Assembly: GCA_026399515.1 (NCBI GenBank)
Contig: JAPLQT010000117.1
Location: forward strand, 62,001-126,000
DNA from: Pseudomonadota bacterium
GTDB lineage: Bacteria > Pseudomonadota > Gammaproteobacteria > Burkholderiales > Rhodocyclaceae
DNA length: 64,000 nucleotides
Direction of reading: 5' to 3'
Made by a program: the position numbers and the translations under genes. Within the stretch, counting starts at the first letter, position 1. Each line of letters begins with the position of its first letter. Below the pieces are notes generated by a model that had not been told where the DNA came from, searched no databases, and saw nothing but the letters and a program-made list of their open reading frames with translations. Below are positions 1-8,037 of this stretch, one piece after another.

Positions 1-138
1 AACGACCACGCGGCTAGAAAGAGGACTGAGCGACGAGCACATCGTCTCGGCCGTCATCGATCCACCGAGCGAGACCCTTATGACCCACGGGCTGCCGCAC
101 GCACTCGCCGGTGCCATTGGTGCCGATGGTCAGCGCAT

Positions 139-462
139 CTATTCGATGCCTTCCATGCGGGCCTTGTCGATGACGGCCAGGCGCAACCGTTCCATCACGG
201 CCTTGGGGCTGGGATCGAAATCCTGCCGGGCCGCCATCAGCGCGGAATTGACCTTGCCCGCTTCGTTGAGGGTCAGCGGCAGCCGGCCGGCCACATGGCT
301 GGCGTTGGGTACCGCCTGCTTGATCGCCTGGCGGTTCGGATGTTCTTCGAGCGGGATCAGCGCAAAGGCTTCCTCGATCCCGTTGAGACAGATGGCGGCG
401 CCGATGACTTCGACCTTGCGGCCGTCCTCGGTGTTCTTGATGAAAGTGTAGGTGGTACTCAC
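139..462 (-). CDS. small conserved protein of the nif accessory cluster
   Basis: This 107-residue protein has no motif I can name. I start it at a GTG at 462 (product begins MSTTYTFIKN) because the residues before that point look like out-of-frame translation, while those after it have normal composition. It has a beta-rich first half (TYTFIKN, KVEVIGAAICLNG) and a helical second half rich in Arg and Ala. It contains one Cys and no membrane segment. It is the last complete gene of the minus-strand run below nifZ, 26 bp after the Zn-ribbon-like ORF. Position suggests a nitrogenase-related role; sequence alone does not show one. Confidence 0.6.
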   Translation of the reverse strand: MSTTYTFIKNTEDGRKVEVIGAAICLNGIEEAFALIPLEEHPNRQAIKQAVPNASHVAGRLPLTLNEAGKVNSALMAARQDFDPSPKAVMERLRLAVIDKARMEGIE

Positions 463-488
463 AAATCGCCTCGCGGTGGCATGAGGTT

Positions 489-728
489 TCAAGGATAGGC
501 CGGTGAGGCCAAGGTCTTGCGCGGCGCGTGGTCGGTGGCGAGCGAGCTGATGCTGGCATACTTGCCGACCGCGCCGCACTTGAAGCACTTGCCATGGACG
601 TCGAAGCCCTGGCTGGAACAGTCGTCGTCGTATTTCTGCTTACACCCCTGGGCGCCGCATGCGCACTGGTACAGCGTGCCGTTGCACGGCTGACGATTCG
701 CTCTTCTTTCACCGCTGCATAAAGCCAT
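489..728 (-). CDS. small cysteine-rich, zinc-ribbon-like protein
   Basis: This is a 79-residue protein with eight Cys between about residues 4 and 51. They include CACGAQGC in the first half and CFKCG in the second, spaced like a zinc ribbon or small metal-binding module. The C-terminal 25 residues look unstructured. It lies between nifZ (39 bp upstream) and a 107-residue ORF on the same strand, so it is probably co-transcribed with nifZ. A role in metal handling for nitrogenase assembly is inference from Cys content and position. I do not recognise the family. Confidence 0.6.
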   Translation of the reverse strand: MALCSGERRANRQPCNGTLYQCACGAQGCKQKYDDDCSSQGFDVHGKCFKCGAVGKYASISSLATDHAPRKTLASPAYP

Positions 729-767
729 GATTGCTCTCCATTAAGAAATGTCGCGTGGTAATTCCGT

Positions 768-1163
768 TTACGCCGCTTCGGCATCGCCGGCCATTTCCTC
801 TTCGGACTTGACGACGACGTTGGTGCCCTTGCCGATCTGCTTCAAGATTTCCAGCCGGTCGGCGAATTTCTCAAGTACTTCCGGCGGCAGATCGTCCAGG
901 GTGCACAATTCCTTGGCGCGCATGCCGACCTGGTAGCCGCGTTCCACCCACTCGACGCTGTAGATGAAGTATTGCTGCAGGAAAGTGCCGATGGAGCGGA
1001 CATAGCCGACGTCCCCTTTTTTCACCAACACGTAGCCGACGTCCTTGCCGCCGAAAGTGCCGTCGTTGCGCACCGTCGAACGGCAGATCACCCGCTCGCC
1101 GAAGCGGAAGCGCGGCGGCTCGGCGAGTTCTATGGTGTCCGGCTCGCGATTGATATCAGCCAA
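768..1163 (-). CDS. nifZ: nitrogen fixation protein NifZ
   Basis: This 131-residue protein carries the NifZ domain. Visible family features are FGERVICRSTVRNDGT near residue 22, GKDVGYVLVKKGDVGYV, the GTFLQQYFIYSVEW block and the GMRAKELC stretch. NifZ family proteins assist maturation of the MoFe protein, in Azotobacter the formation of the second P-cluster. The acidic C-terminal tail (about 15 residues) is variable in the family. It lies in the minus-strand nif accessory run with draT, draG and a NifO-like gene, consistent with co-expression with nitrogenase. Confidence 0.88.
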   Translation of the reverse strand: MADINREPDTIELAEPPRFRFGERVICRSTVRNDGTFGGKDVGYVLVKKGDVGYVRSIGTFLQQYFIYSVEWVERGYQVGMRAKELCTLDDLPPEVLEKFADRLEILKQIGKGTNVVVKSEEEMAGDAEAA

Positions 1164-1248
1164 TTGTCGCTCCTAGACCAAGCTTCTTTGTGGCCAGCAC
1201 TTCCGGTAGCCATGCCGGCATGTCGACACCCTATAAGCAAGCGCTGTG

Positions 1249-1452
1249 CTAGCAGCGGTGGCCGGCGGGCAGTTCGGCGTCGTCAGCGGCTTCCGGCGCG
1301 GGTAGTGAAGGGAAGCACGGATCGCCGAGGCAGCGTTGCTCCGACAAGCCGGCCTGACAACCGCTCAATTTGTCAGCTTTTCTACAATCGCCGCAATCAG
1401 CAACGGCGCGGGGGCTGGTGGCCGGCCTGAATCCAAGCAGCAATAAAGCCAT
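1249..1452 (-). CDS. small Cys-rich ORF between NifO-like gene and nifZ
   Basis: This 67-residue reading frame has six Cys. Its core CGDCRKADKLSGC is followed by QRCLGDPCFPSL and resembles a small metal- or cluster-binding motif rather than random translation. It lies on the same strand as nifZ and the NifO-like gene, with 85 bp to nifZ. The ATG at 1452 is the only ATG; the first 18 residues are hydrophobic and could be spurious. Support is motif spacing and position only. It could be chance in a GC-rich gap. Confidence 0.4.
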   Translation of the reverse strand: MALLLLGFRPATSPRAVADCGDCRKADKLSGCQAGLSEQRCLGDPCFPSLPAPEAADDAELPAGHRC

Positions 1453-1469
1453 GCTCGATGCCGCCGGCG

Positions 1470-1634
1470 ATGATGCCTGACGTCAACGTGCTGAATGCCG
1501 CGTCGCGTAGCAATCGTCCTCACCACAATGCCGCCTATGCCTACCTGGAGGAAGTTGTTGCCGCCTGCGCGGACGACGCAGGCCTGAATCCGATGCCCAT
1601 AGGGGTCGCCAATTTCCTGCGGCTGGTCACAAAT
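1470..1634 (+). pseudogene. remnant of a VapC-type PIN-domain toxin
   Basis: The frame beginning MMPDVNVLNAAS reads like the N terminus of a PIN-domain ribonuclease: the first-strand acidic motif PDVNVL, a PHH segment, a helix ending YLEEVVAAC, then GVANFLRLVTN. Full PIN toxins of this type have about 130-140 residues. Here the similarity stops after about 55 and the frame ends soon after. No VapB-like antitoxin precedes it. It is read as a decayed fragment of a toxin-antitoxin locus lying antisense inside the nif accessory cluster. Confidence 0.5.
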
Positions 1635-1659
1635 TTGCCTTGTCGCGAACGGCCGCTGA

Positions 1660-1691
1660 TCGGCCTTATGTGAAGCTTCACATAAGGCCGA
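1660..1691. repeat. 32-bp perfect palindrome
   Basis: The half-site TCGGCCTTATGTGAAG is followed directly by its exact reverse complement, with no loop. It lies 25 bp beyond the stop codon of the NifO-like gene on the minus strand and just after the PIN-domain remnant on the plus strand. There is no T-run on either side, so it is not a standard intrinsic terminator. It could be a transcript-end hairpin or a protein-binding site. Confidence 0.75.
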
Positions 1692-1715
1692 AGCGCAGAC
1701 AAAGCAGCTAATCGC

Positions 1716-2150
1716 TCAACGTCCGCATCGATCATCCGGCGCGCCTGGATGCAGGCAACCCTCGGGATTGGTCCCGGCCAGTTTTTCCACCATCCTCGGC
1801 GCGAGTCCCAGCCAGGCATCGACGGCCTCGGCATCGAAGCCCACCGCGCGCCGGCCGTCAGCTTCCATCAGCGGGCGGCGGATCAGCAGCGGCTCTGCCA
1901 GCATCAGGCTCAGCGCGGACTCGGCATCGATATTTTCCGGCACGATCTCGCCAGCCTTTATCCGTGGCGCGGCACGGTTGAACCACTCGGCCAAGGGGCG
2001 GTCGCCGAAGAATTCCAGCAGCCGCTCACGTGTCCAAGGCTCGTCGAGCAGGCTGCGGGCGTCGACCCGGTGCCCGGCGTTGGCGAGCCAGAGCTTCTGC
2101 CGCGCGTTGTTGGCGCAGCCCGGCTTCTCGTAGAAGACGACGGTAGCCAT
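1716..2150 (-). CDS. nifO: ArsC-like nitrogenase-associated protein (NifO family)
   Basis: This is a 144-residue protein of the arsenate reductase/thioredoxin-fold family, in the branch tied to nif clusters. The start MATVVFYEKPGC at 2150 gives the usual strand plus active-site Cys (Cys11), followed by ANNARQKLWL as in NifO and related proteins. The later PLLIRRPLMEADGRR block is the conserved ArsC-family cis-Pro region. The C-terminal tail is rich in Gly, Pro and Cys. It follows draG by 67 bp on the same strand. Family members are linked to nitrogenase, and in Azotobacter to molybdenum and nitrate effects; the exact role here is not shown. Confidence 0.78.
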   Translation of the reverse strand: MATVVFYEKPGCANNARQKLWLANAGHRVDARSLLDEPWTRERLLEFFGDRPLAEWFNRAAPRIKAGEIVPENIDAESALSLMLAEPLLIRRPLMEADGRRAVGFDAEAVDAWLGLAPRMVEKLAGTNPEGCLHPGAPDDRCGR

Positions 2151-2217
2151 CAAGCGTGTTCCGCTTCCAGCGGCCGATAGCGCCACGGCGCGGTGGTCGA
2201 CGCTTGCCTCACGTTCT

Positions 2218-3126
2218 TCATGCCCCGATGGCCAGGCTTGTGCCACGGCGCGCGAGGGCAAGCAGCGCGTCGACTTGCATTTCGATTTCACTGGCGACGC
2301 GAGCTTCCAGCTTCCTCAACCAGGCGGCGGGAATGGCCGCGACGCCGTAACAGGCGCCGGCCAGCATGCCGGTGATGGCCCCGGTGGTGTCTGCATCCTC
2401 GCCGCGATTGACGACGGTGACCAGGCAGTCCTCGAAATTCGCGGTGGAGTAGAAGCCATGCAGCACGGTCTGGACGGTATCGACGATGTAGCCGGAGGCG
2501 CGGCCGGGATAGGGCTCGAAGCCGAACTGGCGATGGCCCGCGATCAGGCCGTCGGCCACGGCGCGGCTGGCGGTGGCGCCCTCGCCGCGCAGCAGGCACT
2601 GGGCCATGCGTCCCAGGGCCACGGTCGCGGCATCGGACAACGGATGATGATGGGTGATATGCGCCTGCTCGATGGCGGCGGTGGCGAACCCCGCGTCGTC
2701 GTGCAGGGTCGCCAGCGCCAGCGGCAGGATGCGCATCGCGGCGCCGTTGCCGCCGTCGCCTTCGGAGGCCGGCCCGCTGAGCGTGCCCTGGTTGATGAAG
2801 CGCACAATGCCGCGGCGGCAGGTGTTGCCGATGTCGACGGGACGAGTGCGCCACCAGGCGGCCCATTGTTCCGCCGCCGCGCGGGCGTCCCAGGCGCCGT
2901 GGGCGATCAGCGCGCGGCCGAGGGAGAGCGACATCTGCGTGTCGTCGGTGACCTGGCCGGGCTTCAGCTTCAGCCAGCCGCCCCCTGCCATATGCCGCAG
3001 GGTGCCGTGGCGGTGGCGGATCTCCTGCGCCGTCATGAACTCCACCGGCGCCCCCAGCGCATCGCCCACCGCGAGGCCCAGGTAGGCGCCCAGCGCCCGC
3101 TCGCGCAAGGATGGCGGAGGAATCAC
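2218..3126 (-). CDS. draG: ADP-ribosyl-[dinitrogen reductase] hydrolase DraG
   Basis: This 302-residue enzyme removes ADP-ribose from the nitrogenase iron protein and so restores its activity. It belongs to the ADP-ribosylglycohydrolase family. The N-terminal GAYLGLAVGDALGAPVEF, the metal-binding TDDTQMSL and the C-terminal GEDADTTGAITG carry the acidic residues that hold the two metal ions. The start is a GTG at 3126 whose bases overlap the draT stop codon as GTGA, which indicates translational coupling. The target Arg is present in NifH of this window. Confidence 0.93.
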   Translation of the reverse strand: MIPPPSLRERALGAYLGLAVGDALGAPVEFMTAQEIRHRHGTLRHMAGGGWLKLKPGQVTDDTQMSLSLGRALIAHGAWDARAAAEQWAAWWRTRPVDIGNTCRRGIVRFINQGTLSGPASEGDGGNGAAMRILPLALATLHDDAGFATAAIEQAHITHHHPLSDAATVALGRMAQCLLRGEGATASRAVADGLIAGHRQFGFEPYPGRASGYIVDTVQTVLHGFYSTANFEDCLVTVVNRGEDADTTGAITGMLAGACYGVAAIPAAWLRKLEARVASEIEMQVDALLALARRGTSLAIGA

Positions 3127-3959
3127 AGCGTATTCACCTTCACCCGGTAATCGCCGCCGATCGCAAGGTATTCGGATTCGCCGCGCAAGGCGTGCAGCGG
3201 CAGCAGTTCGTTGAAGAACAGGATCTTGACTCGCGGCACCGCCACTTCGAGGATGTAGTCGCCGAATTGGCAGGCGACATCGCGGTCGGCGGAAAACGAC
3301 ACCAGGTTGTTCAGGCGGATCACGGCGCAACGCTTGTCGATGCGTTGCAGCAGCGGGTGCTCGTCGAAATTGTTGGTGCCGCGAAACAGCGTCAGGTGCT
3401 TGCGGCCGTTACTGTGGAAACGCGTCAGCGCCCATTGGCAGAACTCATAGAGTAGGTCGAGCTGCATGTTGATGCTGTTGTTGTGGAAGCGGCTCGACAT
3501 CTTTTCTTCGATATAGGTGATCCCGGCCGGCGCGGAAAAACGCGCGATCACCGTCTTGTGGAAAGTGGGAAAGAGGCCGAAGCGGCTTTCCACCCAGCCC
3601 TTGAGGACGGCCGCCTCGCGGCTATTGGCGTCGAAGCCCCAGCCCTTGAGCAGGCGCAGATAGCTGGAACGAAATCGGCGCCGGCCATCGCTGCCGGTGC
3701 CTTTACGCTGCTCCGGCTCGAAGCCGAACAGTACGTCCATATAATCCTGGAAACAACCCGTTGCCGATTCCAGGCTGGGGGTTTGGTCCAGGCGCGTGAA
3801 CAGGCTGCGGTTGGCTTCGCGCGTGCCGCTGATGGAGAGCGGCAAGGGAAAGTCGTTAAAGTCGGTACTGGCGAGCAGCCCCGCCGGGATACCCACCAGA
3901 GTCGTGCTGTGGCCACGATAGCCCGCGGGGGCAGTGGCGGCACCGCCGGGCAGCTTCAC
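3123..3959 (-). CDS. draT: NAD+--dinitrogen-reductase ADP-D-ribosyltransferase DraT
   Basis: This 278-residue enzyme transfers ADP-ribose from NAD to one Arg of the NifH dimer and switches nitrogenase off, typically in response to ammonium or darkness/energy signals. Recognisable blocks are STDFNDFPLPLSISGTRE, a central LLKGWGFDANSREA, and the C-terminal FRGTNNFDEH and LVSFSADRDVACQFGDYI stretches typical of DraT. The start is a GTG at 3959 overlapping the stop of the upstream gene as GTGA. With draG it forms a coupled pair; length fits the family (about 275). Confidence 0.93.
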   Translation of the reverse strand: MKLPGGAATAPAGYRGHSTTLVGIPAGLLASTDFNDFPLPLSISGTREANRSLFTRLDQTPSLESATGCFQDYMDVLFGFEPEQRKGTGSDGRRRFRSSYLRLLKGWGFDANSREAAVLKGWVESRFGLFPTFHKTVIARFSAPAGITYIEEKMSSRFHNNSINMQLDLLYEFCQWALTRFHSNGRKHLTLFRGTNNFDEHPLLQRIDKRCAVIRLNNLVSFSADRDVACQFGDYILEVAVPRVKILFFNELLPLHALRGESEYLAIGGDYRVKVNTL

Positions 3960-4540
3960 ACCGGCCGGTTTTCCTTGCCCTTGATCGGGCCCATGATCTT
4001 GAGCGCTTCTGCAAAACTGATCTCCGGCCATTTCTCTGAGAACTCTCCGGCTTTGGCGGCCACGGCGGCGAGCTTGCCGGCGGTATCGAGTTTTTTCAGG
4101 TCGGTCCGTTCGATGCGGAAGAGTTCCAGCAACTCGTTGTAGACCGTCGCCTCGTCCAGCGGGAGCACCCAGAAAGTGGCACCGCCGTAGGGGAGCTGAT
4201 ACTTCTTCGAAATATCGAGATTGCCGGCGAAGAAGAAATATTTTCCGTTTGCGGCAAGCTTGTCGCCCAGGACTTCGCACAGCAGCTTGAGGTGTTCCAG
4301 GCTAGTGGAGAAGCCGGCGAGAAAGGGAATCGTGGTGGCGCCGGCCGGCGCCACCATCATCACCTGATCGAACTTGATCTCGGGCGGCCGCGCCTCGTCG
4401 GAAAGTTTCTCGGCCTGTTTGAGTGCGATCTCGCCGCGAAAGCCGAACTGGCCGAGCCCGGTCGGGCCCTTGTAAACTGGGCTGAGAAGACGGCCTGTGG
4501 CGTCGAGGGAGGCGAATGGCGTGTCGGTGATGGCGGTCAT
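3956..4540 (-). CDS. uncharacterised protein coupled to draT
   Basis: This 194-residue soluble protein has no motif I recognise. It begins MTAITDTPFASLDATG and is preceded by a GGGAC ribosome-binding site about 8 bp before the ATG. The middle (YFFFAGNLDISKKYQLPYGGATFWVLPLDEATVYNELLELFRI) alternates aromatic-rich strands with helices. Its stop overlaps the draT GTG start as GTGA, so it should be made together with DraT. It lies between the degenerate receiver gene and draT. A role as a partner or signal input for the DraT/DraG switch is inference from coupling alone. Confidence 0.8.
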   Translation of the reverse strand: MTAITDTPFASLDATGRLLSPVYKGPTGLGQFGFRGEIALKQAEKLSDEARPPEIKFDQVMMVAPAGATTIPFLAGFSTSLEHLKLLCEVLGDKLAANGKYFFFAGNLDISKKYQLPYGGATFWVLPLDEATVYNELLELFRIERTDLKKLDTAGKLAAVAAKAGEFSEKWPEISFAEALKIMGPIKGKENRPV

Positions 4541-4616
4541 GGTGAGGTCCCGGTAAGTTGCGTTGGCGAGTTAACGATTGCGAAAGAATTTGCGATTTGA
4601 AGGGATGGACGGATGT

Positions 4617-5042
4617 TCAAGAGACGACCACCGGTATCTTGAGTTCGACCTTGCGGCCGAGATGGCGGTCCACCTTGCGCCGCACCGGCTCGACCTTGAA
4701 GGGGCGCGCCAAAGTGTCATCCGCCCCAGCGGCCATGGCCGCCGTCCTGAATTCCTCGTCCGCTGCCTCGCAGATCGCCAGCAACTTCACGCCGGGCCAG
4801 GCCGCGCGCAGCTCGTGGAGCCGTTCCGCGCCATCCCGTGCGAGCAGCAGGGCGCTCACCAGCACCAGGTCGGGCGGCCATTGCAGCCCCTTTACCAATG
4901 CGGCGTCTACGGTGGCGAATTCGTGGGTCTCGTTGTCGTCCGCCAGCATGAATTGCAGAACGGTTCGGTTGATCTCGTCCTCATCCAGCACGAACACGCG
5001 CCGGTTTTCTACCGCGCGTTGCGCTTCCACGCCGATTTGCAT
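4617..5042 (-). CDS. degenerate response-regulator receiver protein
   Basis: This 141-residue single-domain protein has the CheY-like fold. VFVLDEDEINR gives the acidic pocket (Asp20, Glu21, Asp22), and PPDLVLVS is the third strand. However, Ser63 stands where the phosphorylated Asp should be, and ARPF has Arg in place of the invariant Lys. It therefore probably cannot be phosphorylated in the normal way. I prefer the ATG at 5042, preceded by AAGGGG about 8 bp away, over the ATG at 5057, which would start about 13 nt after the predicted sigma-54 start site. It has no output domain. It leads the minus-strand dra/nif run. Confidence 0.82.
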   Translation of the reverse strand: MQIGVEAQRAVENRRVFVLDEDEINRTVLQFMLADDNETHEFATVDAALVKGLQWPPDLVLVSALLLARDGAERLHELRAAWPGVKLLAICEAADEEFRTAAMAAGADDTLARPFKVEPVRRKVDRHLGRKVELKIPVVVS

Positions 5043-5080
5043 GACCCACCCCTTCACGATGAACGACTCGAGTAAGCCAT

Positions 5081-5096
5081 AGCAAGCTCTATTCCA
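5081..5096 (-). promoter_or_regulatory. sigma-54 promoter for the receiver-dra operon
   Basis: Read on the minus strand this is TGGAATAGAGCTTGCT. The essential GG and GC doublets are exactly 10 bp apart, as required for -24/-12 promoters, with a perfect TTGCT -12 element and a weaker -24 element than TGGCAC. A start site near 5070 would leave a short leader containing the AAGGGG ribosome-binding site for the ATG at 5042. Confidence 0.6.
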
Positions 5097-5184
5097 GTTC
5101 AGGGCGTAGAGCCCCAGGCTGGATAAGGCCGCGGCAGATCAGGCGCATTGCCGTTTGATGTCGGTGTGGCGATTAGGACGCGCT

Positions 5185-5200
5185 TGTCTTGTTTCTTACA
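5185..5200. promoter_or_regulatory. NifA upstream activator site 1
   Basis: The sequence TGTCTTGTTTCTTACA matches TGT-N10-ACA, the NifA-binding consensus, exactly. It lies 89 bp from the minus-strand -24 element and 111 bp from the nifH -24 element. Confidence 0.75.
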
Positions 5201-5214
5201 GAATCATCCCGTCT

Positions 5215-5230
5215 TGTGCGCTTTCCCACA
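5215..5230. promoter_or_regulatory. NifA upstream activator site 2
   Basis: The sequence TGTGCGCTTTCCCACA is a second exact TGT-N10-ACA site. It starts 30 bp after the first, about three helical turns, so both lie on the same face of the DNA. It ends 80 bp before the nifH -24 element. Confidence 0.75.
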
Positions 5231-5310
5231 TCGACCGGCGAACCGGAGGCGGCTTGGTCGCAAATAGCAATCTGATGAATAAACAAGTGGATGGAGGTTT
5301 TTCTCGGCCA

Positions 5311-5326
5311 TGGCACAGCGGTTGCT
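5311..5326 (+). promoter_or_regulatory. nifH sigma-54 promoter
   Basis: TGGCACAGCGGTTGCT is a full match to the -24/-12 consensus TGGCAC-N5-TTGCW. Transcription should begin near 5338 and give a leader of about 148 nt before nifH. The two activator sites lie about 80-125 bp upstream, the usual distance for DNA looping. Confidence 0.92.
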
Positions 5327-5473
5327 ATGGAGAGCTTGCACCGCAGATGTTTTGCCGAACGAGTGACTACATACGAAGACCTAAATGGTTACATAGAGAG
5401 GCGCAGCTGGATGCACTTTCGAAAGCAAGTGGAACTGCATAGCAAAGTACTCAACTCTCAACAGACTTTTTAA

Positions 5474-6370
<897 letters not shown>

Positions 6371-6383
6371 TTCGGCAAAGAAT

Positions 6384-6423
6384 GGAGCGCGGCGCCTCGG
6401 GGTCTGATCGGTCGCCGCGCTCC
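6384..6423 (+). promoter_or_regulatory. nifH-nifD intergenic hairpin
   Basis: GGAGCGCGGCG (6384-6394) and CGCCGCGCTCC (6413-6423) form a perfect 11-bp stem with an 18-nt loop, starting 13 bp after the nifH stop. No T-run follows, so most transcripts should pass through. Such a structure would protect the nifH 3' end and help make more NifH than NifDK. Confidence 0.7.
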
Positions 6424-6531
6424 GGAGATTTGCGCAAAGGCTCGCCTTTTGAATGCGGCATGCGGGCCTTTACGGAACACTCAAGCTAGCGAGACGCAAC
6501 TAATTTATCAACTTGAACTGGAGGGCAGGAC

Positions 6532-7992
6532 ATGAGCCTCACCATGGAAGAAACCAAGGCGCGCAACAAGGAACTGATCGAAGAGGTCTTGAAGGCCTAT
6601 CCTGAGAAGACCGCGAAGAAACGCGCCAAGCACCTCAACGCCTTCGAGGAAGGCAAGACCGACTGCAACGTCAAGTCGAACATCAAGTCGGTGCCCGGCG
6701 TGATGACCATCCGCGGTTGCGCCTATGCCGGATCGAAGGGCGTAGTCTGGGGCCCGATCAAGGACATGATCCACATCAGCCACGGGCCGGTCGGCTGCGG
6801 CCAGTATTCATGGGCCGCGCGCCGCAACTACTACATCGGCACCACCGGCATCGACACCTTCGTGACCATGCAGTTCACTTCCGACTTCCAGGAAAAAGAC
6901 ATCGTTTTCGGCGGCGACAAGAAGCTGGAAAAAATCATCGACGAAATCCAGGTGCTGTTCCCTCTCAACAAGGGCATCAGCGTTCAATCCGAATGCCCGA
7001 TTGGACTCATCGGCGACGATATCGAAGCGGTGTCGAAGAAGAAAGCCAAGGAATACGTGGGCAAGACCATTGTTCCGGTGCGCTGTGAAGGCTTCCGCGG
7101 CGTGTCGCAGTCGCTCGGCCACCATCTTGCCAACGACGCGATCCGCGACTGGGTGTTCGACAAGATGGACCCGGAGAAGAACAAGTTCGAAGGCAGTCCC
7201 TACGATGTGGCCATCATCGGCGACTACAACATCGGCGGCGATGCCTGGTCCTCGCGCATCCTGCTGGAGGAAATGGGTCTGCGGGTGATCGCGCAGTGGT
7301 CGGGCGACGGCTCGATCGCCGAGCTGGAAAACACGCCCAAGGCCAAGCTCAACGTGCTGCATTGCTACCGCTCGATGAACTACATCAGCCGCCATATGGA
7401 AGAGAAGTACGGCGTGCCCTGGGTGGAGTACAACTTTTTCGGTCCGTCCAAGATTGCCGCCAGCCTGCGCGAAATCGCCAGCCATTTCGACGACAAGATC
7501 AAGGAAGGCGCCGAGCGCGTCATCGCCAAGTACCAGGCGCTGACCGACGCCGTGATCGCCAAGTATCGCCCTCGACTCGAAGGCAAGACGGTGATGCTGT
7601 TCGTCGGCGGCCTGCGTCCGCGCCACGTGATCGGCGCCTACGAGGATCTGGGCATGAATGTGGTCGGCACCGGCTACGAATTCGGCCACAACGACGACTA
7701 TCAACGCACCACGCACTACGTCAAGGATGGCACGCTGATCTACGACGACGTTACCGGTTTCGAGTTCGAGAAGTTCGTCGAAAAAATCCAGCCCGACCTG
7801 GTCGGCTCCGGCATCAAGGAAAAATACGTGTTCCAGAAGATGGGCGTGCCTTTCCGCCAGATGCATTCGTGGGACTACTCAGGGCCTTATCACGGCTACG
7901 ACGGCTTCGGCATTTTCGCCCGCGACATGGACATGGCCATCAACAGCCCGGTGTGGAGCCTCACCAAGGCGCCCTGGAAGAAAGCAGCCTAA
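6532..7992 (+). CDS. nifD: nitrogenase MoFe protein alpha chain NifD
   Basis: This 486-residue subunit of the alpha2beta2 MoFe protein holds the FeMo cofactor where N2 is reduced. P-cluster ligands are Cys63, Cys89 and Cys155. FeMo-cofactor ligands are Cys278 (LHCYRS) and His445 ([12 protein letters not shown]). The ATG at 6532 follows GGAGGGCAGGAC; a second ATG four codons later is a weaker choice. It is followed by nifK after 45 bp. Length and all ligand positions match molybdenum nitrogenase, not the V or Fe-only forms. Confidence 0.98.
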   Translation: MSLTMEETKARNKELIEEVLKAYPEKTAKKRAKHLNAFEEGKTDCNVKSNIKSVPGVMTIRGCAYAGSKGVVWGPIKDMIHISHGPVGCGQYSWAARRNYYIGTTGIDTFVTMQFTSDFQEKDIVFGGDKKLEKIIDEIQVLFPLNKGISVQSECPIGLIGDDIEAVSKKKAKEYVGKTIVPVRCEGFRGVSQSLGHHLANDAIRDWVFDKMDPEKNKFEGSPYDVAIIGDYNIGGDAWSSRILLEEMGLRVIAQWSGDGSIAELENTPKAKLNVLHCYRSMNYISRHMEEKYGVPWVEYNFFGPSKIAASLREIASHFDDKIKEGAERVIAKYQALTDAVIAKYRPRLEGKTVMLFVGGLRPRHVIGAYEDLGMNVVGTGYEFGHNDDYQRTTHYVKDGTLIYDDVTGFEFEKFVEKIQPDLVGSGIKEKYVFQKMGVPFRQMHSWDYSGPYHGYDGFGIFARDMDMAINSPVWSLTKAPWKKAA

Positions 7993-8037
7993 AGCGCCAC
8001 TCCGTCTATCGATACCACAGCTATAAGGAGTTTCATC

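Noticed and set aside
1-57. Minus-strand frame MTAETMCSSLSPLSSRVVV running out of the window start
   Set aside because: Only 19 codons are visible, the ribosome-binding site (GGTGG) is weak and no family is recognisable; it may be a real gene start but cannot be supported.
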